Shown: positions 34,015-42,847 of the stretch, piece after piece | How positions within the stretch are numbered: the stretch's first letter is position 1 | Layout of the letters: each line of letters starts with the position of its first letter | Assembly: GCA_963803545.1 (NCBI GenBank) | Contig: CAWDMX010000004.1 | Span: 186,001 to 250,000, forward strand | Direction: 5' to 3' | DNA: 64,000 nt | From: Legionella_C sp963803545 | Lineage (GTDB): Bacteria; Pseudomonadota; Gammaproteobacteria; Legionellales; Legionellaceae | Notes under the pieces: model-generated | Told to the model about the DNA's origin: nothing | The model's input: only the letters and a program-made list of their open reading frames with translations | Databases searched by the model: none | Program-made: the position numbers and the translations under genes

Positions 34015-34576
34015 CCTGATAACGATTAGCGTTGTTAATGATGAACTTAGTGTTATTTTTTACGCCTTTATCACTAGCCTGAAACCAAAAAACTACTATG
34101 TATTTTTGATAGTTAACAATTAAAATGGCGTGAGTTATAGTCGGTTTATTGCGTGTTGCTTGAGTATTAACACGATAATATGCGGGATTCTTTTTTATTT
34201 TGGGTGCTGAGGAGTAGACTAATTTTGGCGCACTCTCGTAAGGATATACCTGTTGAATTTCGTCCTGAAAAAGTTAATTAATAATGGTTTTAGACACTTT
34301 TGGTGAGTCTGAGGTGATTGGAGTAACGCCTACTCTATACATAGCAACGACCGCGGGCGTGTAGCCAATAGTAAGGCTGGAATAAGTGGTCCATAATTGA
34401 ATGTCATTTTTCAATAACTGGGTTGGGTAACCTTTCACTCTAGGGTATTTAATCTGAAAAGTCCCAAACCGACCTTGATTGATTATTTTACTAGTAAAAT
34501 AATCCTGGCTATTGAGAGCGAAGGAAGGTAGAGAAATAATGAGTAGTAAACCAATCCTCGTAATAATTTTTTTCAT
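34010..34576 (-). pseudogene. Secreted protein gene with a premature stop, end fused to IS630
   Basis: Starts at the ATG at 34576 with a signal peptide (MKKIITRIGLLLIISLPSFA). The frame runs to a TAA at 34274, about 101 codons in; the same frame then continues with coding-like sequence for about 85 more codons (LFQDEIQQVYPYESAPKLVY, HAILIVNYQKYIVVFWFQA) and stops at a TAG built from the IS630 end. The simplest reading is a single nonsense change in a gene of about 190 codons or more whose original 3' end was cut by IS630. Mature domain function unknown. Confidence 0.65.
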
Positions 34577-34991
34577 GACTTTTATCCAATTAAAATTAAA
34601 AAATTTCAAACGCAAGCCTTGTTTGATTGCAATTTTATCAGCTTTATCTCTCAACAGCACCATCTATTAATTAGACACCTAATAATTAAATAATTTTGTA
34701 TCTAAACAAAGACTGTTTAAGTACTTTTTACTACTTAGGGTTCTTTAAAATACCGTGGTACTTTTATGTCGTTCGTACGTTAAGTCCCAATAATAGAAAT
34801 TCAATTATTTTACAATAGCTTACGAAATTATTTGGCATTAGTGAAAAATCAATTTAACGGCTGAAACCTATACTGGCAAAGGGTTGTAGGGATGTGATGG
34901 AAAATTTCGTATCTTCCTGCACAGAACCCCTAGATCCTGTCGTAAAAAACTCCGTAGAAGCCGTTTAAAGCCTTTTTGAGCCAATCTTAGC
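34577..34991. other. 415 bases without a recognised gene
   Basis: AT-rich sequence between two minus-strand genes. It contains the 3' flank of the leucine-rich-repeat gene and no frame or repeat that I can support on either strand. Confidence 0.5.
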
Positions 34992-35837
34992 TTAGTTCTG
35001 TGGGTAAGACGGAGGTACAATAGCCTCTTTGCCTGGCTCATCGTTGTTTTTTTTAGCAAACATACCACTCTGAGCAACAACGTTAACTCTAGCATCTGAC
35101 GTCGAATCACCTTGTATTTCATCATGCTCGATAACACTACGAGCTGACTTCGCTTTACTAAAAAAGGGTTTAGCTAAATCACGTAGATTCTCCGGTAACA
35201 GTTCTTTAATCCGTGCAAAGACAATCTCATCATGGGTTTTGATATATATCACTTGTAATTCTACGCAACCTTCAAATGCAAAGTCACAAACCGTTTCAAC
35301 GGAGTCTCCAAGCACAATCGAAGCAAGACTTGAGCAACTTTCAAATGCAAAGTCACCAACCGTTGTGACGGAGTCTCCAAGCACAATTGAAGAGAGACTT
35401 GAGCAATTCCAAAATGCACCGTAACCAATCATTTCAACGGAATCTCCGAGCGTTATCGAAGCAAGACTTGAGCAATTCTTAAATGCATAGTCACCAACCG
35501 TTTTAACGGAGTTTCCAAGCGCAATCGAAGCGATACTTGAGCAACCGCCAAATGCACAGTAACCAATCTTTTCAACGGAATCTCCGAGCGTTATCGAAGC
35601 GAGACTTGAGCAACCGTCAAATGCATGGTCACCAACCGTGGTGACGGAGTTTCCGAGTGTCATCGAAGCAAGACTTGAGCAATAGTAAAATGCAAAATCA
35701 CCCACCGTTGTGACTGACTCTCCAAGCGTCACCAAAGCGAGACTTGAGCAACCGTTAAATACACGGTCACCAACCGTTTCAATACCTTCTGACAAAATCA
35801 CGGCGGTTATATTAGAGCTCTTGCATAACCTCAGCAT
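34992..35837 (-). CDS. BspA-type leucine-rich-repeat protein, 5' end removed by IS5 element
   Basis: 281 residues as read, of which about 190 are eight near-identical 23-residue BspA/LRR_5 repeats with the pattern AFxxCSSLASITLGDSVxxVG. After them come KTHDEIVFARIKELLPENLR and a polar, acidic C-terminal tail. The first seven residues (MLRLCKS) are encoded by the inverted end of the IS5-type element, so the gene has lost its real N-terminus and is probably a remnant, although the fused ATG could still give a product. Repeats of this type mediate protein binding and are frequent in host-associated bacteria and protists; a secreted effector is a reasonable guess for the intact form. Confidence 0.8.
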   Translation of the reverse strand: MLRLCKSSNITAVILSEGIETVGDRVFNGCSSLALVTLGESVTTVGDFAFYYCSSLASMTLGNSVTTVGDHAFDGCSSLASITLGDSVEKIGYCAFGGCSSIASIALGNSVKTVGDYAFKNCSSLASITLGDSVEMIGYGAFWNCSSLSSIVLGDSVTTVGDFAFESCSSLASIVLGDSVETVCDFAFEGCVELQVIYIKTHDEIVFARIKELLPENLRDLAKPFFSKAKSARSVIEHDEIQGDSTSDARVNVVAQSGMFAKKNNDEPGKEAIVPPSYPQN

Positions 35838-36712
35838 TTAATTAAACTTCTTATTTTTTGGCAAGGAAGTTGATGAAGTTCGAACAAATAAAAGAGGAAC
35901 CCGCGGAAGGATTTCGTAGGCTCACAGGAGTTAAACGTACAACTTTTGATGTTATGACAAGCATTTTGAGAGAAGCGGAAGCCCTATTAAAATCTCACGG
36001 AGGTAAGCCTAATAAATTAGGCATCGAAGATAGGTTGCTCATGGCGTTGGAGTATTTGCGCGAATATAGAACATACTTTCATATTTCGCGTAGTTATGGG
36101 ATTAGTGAAAGTGCTTGTTATCGTAATATACGCTGGGTTGAAGATACGCTGATTAAAGATGGAAAATTCTCATTGCCTGGACGTAAAACCTTGTTAAAAA
36201 GTGATGTTGAATATGACGTTGTACTGATTGATGCGACTGAAACGCCCATTGAACGACCTAAAAAAAACAAAAACATTTTTATTCAGGGAAAAAGAAGAGA
36301 CACACGCTAAAGACACAAATTATTGTAGATAAAAAGAAAAAAACCGTTATTTGTACAAATTTCACTAACGGTAAGCGGCATGATTTTAGGTTGTTTAAGG
36401 AATCAGGTGTTCATATTCACCCAGAGATTCGAAGTCTTACAGACACCGGCTACCAAGGAATACATAAGTTACATCAAAATTCAGCATTACCCAAGAAAAA
36501 AACGAAAAAGACCCCACTGACCAAAGAGGATAAAAAGAACAATCGTGAATTATCGAGTGAGCGTGTTTTGAATGAAAATGTAATTGGTATGATTAAACGA
36601 TTTAAAATCGTCGCTGATCGTTATCGAAATAGACGAAAACGATTTGGTTTAAGATTTAATTTGATTGCAGGAATTTATAATTTTGAGCTTTAAAAATGGT
36701 TATGCAAGAAAT
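35815..36712 (+). mobile_element. IS5-family insertion sequence, complete copy
   Basis: Inverted ends share TCTTGCATAACC (35819-35830; complement at 36698-36709). One transposase gene spans two frames with a slippery site. Size about 0.9 kb. The right part of this element is repeated in tandem immediately downstream. The target duplication (probably TA or a similar short sequence) could not be fixed because the right flank is occupied by the second copy. Confidence 0.75.
35873..36693 (+). CDS. IS5-family transposase made by -1 frameshifting
   Basis: From the ATG at 35873 (AAGGAAG upstream) the first frame ends at 36310; A AAA AAC at 36262-36268 is a -1 slippery heptamer, and the -1 frame continues from there as QKHFYSGKKKRHTLKTQIIV and into KESGVHIHPEIRSLTDTGYQ to a stop at 36693. 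The joined product reads ERPKKKQKHFYSGKKKRHTL across the shift, matching the usual sequence of IS1031/IS427-like transposases. First Asp in LIDATETPIERP, later Asp in LTDTGYQG, final Glu in NENVIGMIKRFKI. The gene seems functional. Confidence 0.85.
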
Positions 36713-37441
36713 CTATTAAAATCTCACGGAGGTAAGCCTAATAAATTAGGCATCGAAGATAGGTTGCTCATGGCGTTGGAGTATTTGCGCGAATATAGAA
36801 CATACTTTCATATTTCGCGTAGTTATGGGATTAGTGAAAGTGCTTGTTATCGTAATATACGCTGGGTTGAAGATACGCTGATTAAAGATGGAAAATTCTC
36901 ATTGCCTGGACGTAAAACCTTGTTAAAAAGTGATGTTGAATATGACGTTGTACTGATTGATGCGACTGAAACGCCCATTGAACGACCTAAAAAAAACAAA
37001 AACATTTTTATTCAGGGAAAAAGAAGAGACACACGCTAAAGACACAAATTATTGTAGATAAAAAGAAAAAAACCGTTATTTGTACAAATTTCACTAACGG
37101 TAAGCGGCATGATTTTAGGTTGTTTAAGGAATCAGGTGTTCATATTCACCCAGAGATTCGAAGTCTTACAGACACCGGCTACCAAGGAATACATAAGTTA
37201 CATCAAAATTCAGCATTACCCAAGAAAAAAACGAAAAAGACCCCACTGACCAAAGAGGATAAAAAGAACAATCGTGAATTATCGAGTGAGCGTGTTTTGA
37301 ATGAAAATGTAATTGGTATGATTAAACGATTTAAAATCGTCGCTGATCGTTATCGAAATAGACGAAAACGATTTGGTTTAAGATTTAATTTGATTGCAGG
37401 AATTTATAATTTTGAGCTTTAAAAATGGTTATGCAAGAAAT
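35984..37441. repeat. Perfect 729-base tandem duplication
   Basis: 35984-36712 is repeated directly as 36713-37441. The open frames in both units lie exactly 729 bases apart and translate identically. The unit starts inside the IS5-type transposase (CTATTAAAATCTC) and ends just past the IS right end; the flank after the second unit begins CTATTATAAAAG. The six-base CTATTA at both joints suggests recombination through microhomology. Confidence 0.9.
36713..37422 (+). pseudogene. 5'-truncated second copy of the IS5 transposase
   Basis: Identical to positions 35984-36693 of the first copy, including the slippery heptamer (36991-36997), but it lacks the start codon, the ribosome-binding site and the first about 37 codons, as well as the left inverted end. 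An apparent frame starting at 36665 that runs through the joint is an accident of the duplication. Not expected to give transposase by itself. Confidence 0.85.
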
Positions 37442-37458
37442 CTATTATAAAAGAGGAT

Positions 37459-37710
37459 GTGGAGCAATCTAAAATTTTAGAAAATATGTCTTTGTCACGC
37501 CTGGGTGAAAACTCAACAATAGTTATTAAAAATTTTACAAGTTTATCCGCGGTCAAGCCTTTTTTACAGGAATTTTACAAGCAAATTTTTGCAGTAGAAA
37601 TGCAGCGGATGTGTAATGACAAATCACTATGGCCACGCGTTAATAATTATAAGTGCTTTTGTGACTATTTTTCTATAGGCATACACACTCAGTTAAAGCA
37701 TTTGCATTAG
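37459..37710 (+). CDS. Short protein of unknown function, perhaps 5'-truncated
   Basis: 83 residues from a GTG; the same frame is open upstream to the IS joint (SIIKEDVEQSKILENMSLSR), so the gene may have lost its 5' part to the IS5 insertion. The product has an ordinary composition with three Cys near the end (MQRMCND, YKCFCDYFS). It lies 10 bases before the next gene, which has its own strong ribosome-binding site. No family recognised. Confidence 0.4.
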   Translation: MEQSKILENMSLSRLGENSTIVIKNFTSLSAVKPFLQEFYKQIFAVEMQRMCNDKSLWPRVNNYKCFCDYFSIGIHTQLKHLH

Positions 37711-37720
37711 GAGAACGATT

Positions 37721-38542
37721 ATGGAAATTTTTACTACCCTAATAATTTGTACGGCAATATTCGGCATGGCGTCTATCGCAGCGGCATTTATCCATCAACT
37801 GTTAGTGAGTCGCGATAAGGATTTGTACGACAAAGCACAACTAAGAGCGATTAGACAGGAGGCGGGCGAGCTGACTCAACTGCGTGAACAAATGAAACAA
37901 CGAAATTGTTCCGGTGATATTCGCTGCAAAATTTTGCAGCAACAATCGGAGGACGTTGCGCATCTTGATGCGCGTATTGCACATGTATTTAGGTGCAAGG
38001 AAAAAATTATTCAAAAATACGCGAATCTTGCCATCCAGCCGGTTTTAGAGTTGGCTGAAAAAGATGCCCTACCACCTATTGCCGAGCCGGCAAGCCTACA
38101 GGACGCAATCAAGAAGGACTTAAACTCCTTGGATGCAGAGTTGCTCAGCTTGCAGCAGCAACGCCGCCACATCTGGCAGAGTGAGACTGGATTGCAACAC
38201 GATTTAGTGAGCGAGGAAAATGCGCACAATCACCGGTTGGATGATCTGTATGACAAGCACAGCACGCTGATTGAAAAAGCTTATGCTTCACAGGCCGATG
38301 TTAGTGGCACGCTTGCAGCGATGAATATGCGTTCATCTTCTGAAATATTCAGCAATATTATTCGAAACCCCTTGCAAGTTTTAAAAACCTTTTTGTTTCA
38401 GCGCTCGAGGGAAAGTACGTTTGATACGAGCCAACAAGAGGTATTAGCCGTCAAGGTGGCAGAAGAGGATATTAATAATGAGTTTGCGTTAGAGTCGAAC
38501 AATCACGCGGGGAAAAGCCGAGCCACTTCGTTAACTTTATGA
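37721..38542 (+). CDS. Membrane-anchored coiled-coil protein, unknown
   Basis: 273 residues. One N-terminal membrane segment (IFTTLIICTAIFGMASIAAAFI), then a long helical, glutamine- and leucine-rich region probably forming coiled coil (RQEAGELTQLREQMKQRN, LSLQQQRRHIWQSETG), and a polar tail. AGGAGA precedes the ATG at an ideal distance. No family recognised. Confidence 0.6.
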   Translation: MEIFTTLIICTAIFGMASIAAAFIHQLLVSRDKDLYDKAQLRAIRQEAGELTQLREQMKQRNCSGDIRCKILQQQSEDVAHLDARIAHVFRCKEKIIQKYANLAIQPVLELAEKDALPPIAEPASLQDAIKKDLNSLDAELLSLQQQRRHIWQSETGLQHDLVSEENAHNHRLDDLYDKHSTLIEKAYASQADVSGTLAAMNMRSSSEIFSNIIRNPLQVLKTFLFQRSRESTFDTSQQEVLAVKVAEEDINNEFALESNNHAGKSRATSLTL

Positions 38543-38716
38543 GGGGAAGTTGGTCGAGGTAAATTGCACTCGGTTTTATCCCTAGTGCAATGGTCGAAGT
38601 TTAGCGAAGGTTAGAGCACGGCTTCAAAGGAGCTTGTATCGTTGAGCGCTCATAGAACAGGGTCGTAGTTCAACAGAAAAAGGTTGTCCGTTGAACGCGG
38701 TTGTTGGTGCGCCACG

Positions 38717-39817
38717 CTAGGAAATTGCAACGCGCTCTTGCTCCGTTTGCATAAATAATGTTTGTGTAGGGAACGCGCACTCCGCATTATTGGCCGCAAT
38801 AATTCGTAAAATTTTTAAATACACATCATGCTGTACATTCTGAAATTTAATCCACTGCGTTGTTTTGGTGAAAGCGTACACTAGAAAATTAAGTGAAGAA
38901 GGGCCAAACTCCACCAAATTGACAAAGTAGGTTTGAGTGGTATCAATATCATTATGTTCGCTGAGCATTTTTTTTACTTGATGGGTGATTGCGTCAATTT
39001 TGTCCGCATCCTGATACCGCAGACCAACCTTTGTTTTAATCTGCCTATTGAGCATTCTTGATGGATTTTCAACGCTGATTATTAAAAAATTGCCATTTGG
39101 AACGTACAAGGGTCGTTTATCAAAAGTTCGTATACGCGTAACACGCCAGCCAATAAATTCAACAGTTCCCTCTATTTCTTTATCCGGGGAACGAATCCAG
39201 TCGTCTACTTTAAATGGGCGGTCTAGGTATATAACAAGACCCCCAAAAAAATTACTCAGCATATCCTTGGACGCAAAGGCAATAGCCGCACCACCAATAC
39301 CCCCGAAGGCGAGTAGACCGGATATTGGCAAGCCAAAAAGCTGCATCGTCGCCAGTGCTGTGGTCAATAAAACCGAGATAACAAAGAGCTGGCTTACGGC
39401 GTGTACTAACGTTTTATCTACCTCTTTAGTGTTGTTGATGCAGTCCTCAACGTATAAAGCCTCAATATTGTGAATAAAGCGAATCAGTCCCCAGCTTATT
39501 GCAAGCGTTGTACCTAGCTTCTTTATTTGCGGAAGATAGGTGAAAATGGTGAGTTCTGCGTTTTGCGATAAAACAATAGAGGCGGCTATTGATAACCCAA
39601 AGAGCCAAATTAAAACGGCAATAGGGGTGTTAAATGCTTTTAAAACCGCTTCGTCGTAAATGATCGTTGTTTTTTCAGCGCGCTTGGTTAATCGGTTGAT
39701 GAGTTGAGAGGTAAGGGCGTGGGTGATGGCGGTTAGGAGCACCACACCAAAGAGATGCAAAACCCAAAAATTACTTTTTAAAAAATTACTTTCTAATAAA
39801 TGCAGGAAGGTCGACAT
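38717..39817 (-). CDS. MscS-family mechanosensitive ion channel
   Basis: 366 residues. Five N-terminal membrane helices are followed by the MscS core: the pore helix region ISGLLAFGGIGGAAIAFASK with GLVIYLDRPFKVDDWI, then EGTVEFIGWRVTRIRTFDK and VPNGNFLIISVENPSR, ending in the alpha/beta vestibule. It opens on osmotic downshock to release solutes. The extended N-terminus places it nearer to YbdG/YnaI-type members than to minimal MscS; the exact subgroup is not certain. Confidence 0.9.
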   Translation of the reverse strand: MSTFLHLLESNFLKSNFWVLHLFGVVLLTAITHALTSQLINRLTKRAEKTTIIYDEAVLKAFNTPIAVLIWLFGLSIAASIVLSQNAELTIFTYLPQIKKLGTTLAISWGLIRFIHNIEALYVEDCINNTKEVDKTLVHAVSQLFVISVLLTTALATMQLFGLPISGLLAFGGIGGAAIAFASKDMLSNFFGGLVIYLDRPFKVDDWIRSPDKEIEGTVEFIGWRVTRIRTFDKRPLYVPNGNFLIISVENPSRMLNRQIKTKVGLRYQDADKIDAITHQVKKMLSEHNDIDTTQTYFVNLVEFGPSSLNFLVYAFTKTTQWIKFQNVQHDVYLKILRIIAANNAECAFPTQTLFMQTEQERVAIS

Positions 39818-40048
39818 AAAGATTAACTAGCCTCTATAGTTTGATGGATAACAGAATGTACGAGTATCGTTTTTTGATGATGAAATTCCAATTCTAACAT
39901 ACAGCAGTCATCACTGCATACACGGGTTTGCATGAGCGGTTTGTTTACGGAAGGTGCAACCCATATTTCTGTACATAAATTGATTAATGCATTGCTTTTT
40001 TATCCATTCTTGTGCATAATGTGGCCACTCGTACTCTTGGAATCGACT

Positions 40049-41113
40049 ATGAAAATAAAGTTACTGCTCGCGCTGTTGTTCTTTCCCTTCACAATTATTA
40101 ACGCAACGTCGGACCTGTTGTTGCCAAATGAGCGTAATAACGTTGAAATATTTGAAAAATTTTCACCTAAAGTAGTTTACATTCACCGATTAATGACTAT
40201 GGGACATGGGAAAAGCCTGCAAAAACATGTTGTTGCGGGTGCGGGATCAGGAATAATTTGGAATAAAAAAGGCTACATTGTCACGAACTATCACGTCGTC
40301 AACAAAGCTGAAGAGCTGACTATAAGTTTTGGTGATAGCACGGTTTCGGCAAAAATTGTGGGGGTTGCTCCAGGAAAAGATTTAGCGGTGTTGGCCGTTA
40401 CTGACAAAAAAATAATCCATCAGCTGCAAGATTTTGCGCCGTTTATCTTAGCGCCTACCGCCAATTTAGTTGTTGGTCAAAAAGTTTTAGCTATTGGTAA
40501 TCCTTTTGGTCTGGACCACAGTTTAACTACGGGTGTAATTTCGGCACTTGGTCGTCAAGTGCCGGGAGCCGGCGGGGTTTCTATCTATCAAATGATTCAG
40601 ACCGATGCGTCAATTAATCCAGGAAACTCCGGCGGTCCTCTACTCGACAGTCGTGGGCAGCTTATAGGTTTAAACACGGCCATCTACTCCAATACCGGTT
40701 CTTCTGCTGGCATCGGTTTTGCCGTACCAGCGGATGATTTGCAACGCATCATTCCGCAATTAATTAGCAAAGGGCATGTAGTGATGGCCGGAATTGGTGT
40801 GCACCGTATTCAGCCTGGTGAGGCTCGGCGTTTGGGGGTCAAAAAAGGGGTTTTAGTAGGTAAAGTTTTGAAAAACTCACCCGCGGCTAAAGCCGGGTTG
40901 CAAGAAACGCACCGCAACGCATTTGGCAAGCTGGTAGTAGGAGATGTAATTGTAGGTATTAACGGCAGGTCTGTTGACGACTTTGATGCCTTTTATAACA
41001 CCCTTTCAAAAATACAGGTTGGATCACCTATTAAAATGGATATTCTCCATCAGGGTAAAAAACGTACTATCACTGTAAAAACGATGGATATTTCGGAGCG
41101 CTTGCCCGTTTAA
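40049..41113 (+). CDS. HtrA/Deg-family periplasmic serine protease
   Basis: 354 residues from the ATG at 40049, chosen because it starts a signal sequence (MKIKLLLALLFFPFTIINAT); the open frame reaches back to 39932 without support. Trypsin-like triad: His82 in TNYHVV, Asp111 in GKDLAVL, Ser194 in PGNSGGPLLD. One PDZ domain follows (residues about 255-350: KKGVLVGKVLKNSPAAKAGL). One PDZ is the layout of DegS-like and some short DegP-like enzymes. It probably degrades or senses misfolded envelope proteins. Confidence 0.93.
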   Translation: MKIKLLLALLFFPFTIINATSDLLLPNERNNVEIFEKFSPKVVYIHRLMTMGHGKSLQKHVVAGAGSGIIWNKKGYIVTNYHVVNKAEELTISFGDSTVSAKIVGVAPGKDLAVLAVTDKKIIHQLQDFAPFILAPTANLVVGQKVLAIGNPFGLDHSLTTGVISALGRQVPGAGGVSIYQMIQTDASINPGNSGGPLLDSRGQLIGLNTAIYSNTGSSAGIGFAVPADDLQRIIPQLISKGHVVMAGIGVHRIQPGEARRLGVKKGVLVGKVLKNSPAAKAGLQETHRNAFGKLVVGDVIVGINGRSVDDFDAFYNTLSKIQVGSPIKMDILHQGKKRTITVKTMDISERLPV

Positions 41114-41123
41114 AAACTCGTTT

Positions 41124-41618
41124 CTAGCGAATAGAGCACGTTTCTAAACGAAGCAAATAGCTTTTATTCGCTAAACCCCCAGCATAACCGGTTAATTTTC
41201 CCGAGCTACCAACCACCCGATGACAGGCAGCCAGTATAGAAATTGGATTTTTATTAAGCGCTAAGCCTACCGCTTGACAGGCTTTGGGGTTTGAAATGTG
41301 CTCAGCAATATGTTTATAACTGCGTGTTTCACCATAAGGAATGGCTCGGAGAGCCCGCCATACTTGCTGTTGGAATGCACTACCATAAAAAACTAAAGGA
41401 ATAGAAAACTCACGACGGTTTTGGCTAAAGTATTCCTCTAACTCAATACGAGTTTGTTTAAGAATGGGGTGGTCTGCATGCGACTTAAGGGCTCTGTTTT
41501 CCAGGAATTTTAGGGTGCGATGCGGCCATTCTAGGGCAACCAAGCCAGCATCGCTAGCAACCGCATTCAAACAGCCTACGGGCGAGGCAATGCTTGTTTG
41601 ATACAATGAAGCGTTCAA
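41124..41618 (-). CDS. ogt: Methylated-DNA-protein-cysteine methyltransferase, with ACHR active site
   Basis: 164 residues. It transfers the methyl group from O6-methylguanine to its own cysteine. Recognition helix IPYGETRSYKHIAEHI is followed by ILAACHRVVGSSGKLTGYAGG; the acceptor cysteine is present but the preceding residue is Ala rather than the near-invariant Pro of PCHR. In human AGT, change of that Pro (P140A) lowers reactivity with O6-benzylguanine, so substrate range may differ here. It overlaps the Mth938-like gene by 4 bases. Confidence 0.88.
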   Translation of the reverse strand: MNASLYQTSIASPVGCLNAVASDAGLVALEWPHRTLKFLENRALKSHADHPILKQTRIELEEYFSQNRREFSIPLVFYGSAFQQQVWRALRAIPYGETRSYKHIAEHISNPKACQAVGLALNKNPISILAACHRVVGSSGKLTGYAGGLANKSYLLRLETCSIR

Positions 41619-41983
41619 CTAAAAATAACTCCTAACGCAACAGAACGCTCCTCACTTAGCAAAATGGTATAGGTGCGACACGCCGCCCCTATCGACATAA
41701 TTTCCAAACCAATTCCTAGCTTATGCGCGTAGTCTCTAATAGGCAAAAACGAAAAGTCGTAATTGTCTTGTCCAATAATAATTACATCCGGTTTATGGGT
41801 GCGAATAAGGTCTTGGCAATTTTGCGCATTCAATTCATTGCAATGGGTACAAGGCCAATCCACCTCTAATCCATGGGTGCTTACAAAAAAATTGCTCGTT
41901 ACCGTGATGTCGCCAATGGTAACCTGCTGCGAGCTGTAGGATTTAACGCTGTATTGCTGAGCACTTTCTAAATTAATTAACAT
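41615..41983 (-). CDS. Mth938/DUF498-family protein
   Basis: 122 residues, the usual size. The motif block around VTSNFFVSTHGLEVDWP and the strand-turn-helix KPDVIIIGQDNYDFSFLPI with IEIMSIGAACRTYTILLSE match the Mth938-like (NDUFAF3-related) fold. Function in bacteria is unknown. The gene is the first of a coupled pair with ogt. Confidence 0.8.
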   Translation of the reverse strand: MLINLESAQQYSVKSYSSQQVTIGDITVTSNFFVSTHGLEVDWPCTHCNELNAQNCQDLIRTHKPDVIIIGQDNYDFSFLPIRDYAHKLGIGLEIMSIGAACRTYTILLSEERSVALGVIFS

Positions 41984-42058
41984 AGCTTTTTACGAAGACT
42001 TTCTTTATAAAGACGAACAGTATAGCATACCGGCTCGTTTAGCATCACTACCTCTGCA

Positions 42059-42847
42059 ATGCATATAGTAATCAACGCTCACAAAGGGACGCCCCCAAAA
42101 AAGTCAATAGCGCTGTCCAACGGCAACCATTGGCTAATTAATTACTTACTGTGCACAGGATACAGCTCACAAAATTTGCCCTTGGGCGATTTTTTAGCTC
42201 AATATCACCAGTTGTCTGGAAATTGGATTGCTGTAACGCCTATTCACTGGGACGCCAGTCACAATTGCGCAAGTATTGTTGCATCAGGATGGGATCTCAT
42301 GCTGCGTGCGCCGGAATCTTTAAGCCTGTTTAATGATTTAGCCTCTTTTTATGCCGAAATTGGTGTGAAAATTTTTTACCACGATGCGGTTACGTGGTTA
42401 ATGAATGTGGATAATTTACCACCCCTCCAAGCAAGTTATCCGCACTTTCTGTTAAATGCGCCATTAATGCCGGCTCTAAGTACTATGGATACCACTTTAT
42501 ATTGGCAAAAAAATTTTACCGAGATACAGATGTGGTTGAACACTTATCCCGGCAATACGAACCGCTCGGTGCAGGATACGGTTAATGGGTTATGGTTTTA
42601 CGGTGCAGGACGGTGGGAGCCTCCTAAAAATCCAACTTTTACCGATGATAAGGAGTTGTGCAAACGGTTTCCGCAGTTGTTTCAGAAGTTAACCGGTAAA
42701 AAAATGAAAAAAGATGCGCTGTTGCTACTGCAAAACCCTGAGGAGTCGATTTCTTTTGCAAACAAGCACAACGTTAATTGGTATTGGAATGATCTTGCTT
42801 ATCGAACTCCTAACGCAGTATGGTGGAAAAAATGGTGGAAAAATTAA
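42059..42847 (+). CDS. RpfE-like conserved protein next to recJ
   Basis: 262 residues, no membrane segment. The Trp-rich motif NGLWFYGAGRW near residue 180 and AVTPIHWDASHN near residue 60 resemble the uncharacterised COG4255 family, sometimes annotated as RpfE-type regulatory protein or phosphoglycerate-mutase-like, which in Xanthomonas and Legionella also lies immediately before recJ. Its stop overlaps the recJ ATG (TAATG), so the pair is translationally coupled. Molecular role unknown. Confidence 0.7.
   Translation: MHIVINAHKGTPPKKSIALSNGNHWLINYLLCTGYSSQNLPLGDFLAQYHQLSGNWIAVTPIHWDASHNCASIVASGWDLMLRAPESLSLFNDLASFYAEIGVKIFYHDAVTWLMNVDNLPPLQASYPHFLLNAPLMPALSTMDTTLYWQKNFTEIQMWLNTYPGNTNRSVQDTVNGLWFYGAGRWEPPKNPTFTDDKELCKRFPQLFQKLTGKKMKKDALLLLQNPEESISFANKHNVNWYWNDLAYRTPNAVWWKKWWKN

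Noticed and set aside
35239..35780. Regularly spaced DNA repeats of about 69 bases, at first sight array-like
   Set aside because: They are the coding sequence of 23-residue leucine-rich repeats, contiguous without spacers, so not a CRISPR array.
36665..37039. Open frame of 124 codons crossing the joint of the tandem duplication
   Set aside because: It starts in the IS right end in a non-coding position and enters the transposase frame only because of the duplication; it has no ribosome-binding site.
37427..37470. Extension of the 83-residue gene upstream into the IS5 end
   Set aside because: The frame is open only for a few codons beyond the IS joint; the sequence there is IS DNA, so it shows truncation at most, not a longer gene.
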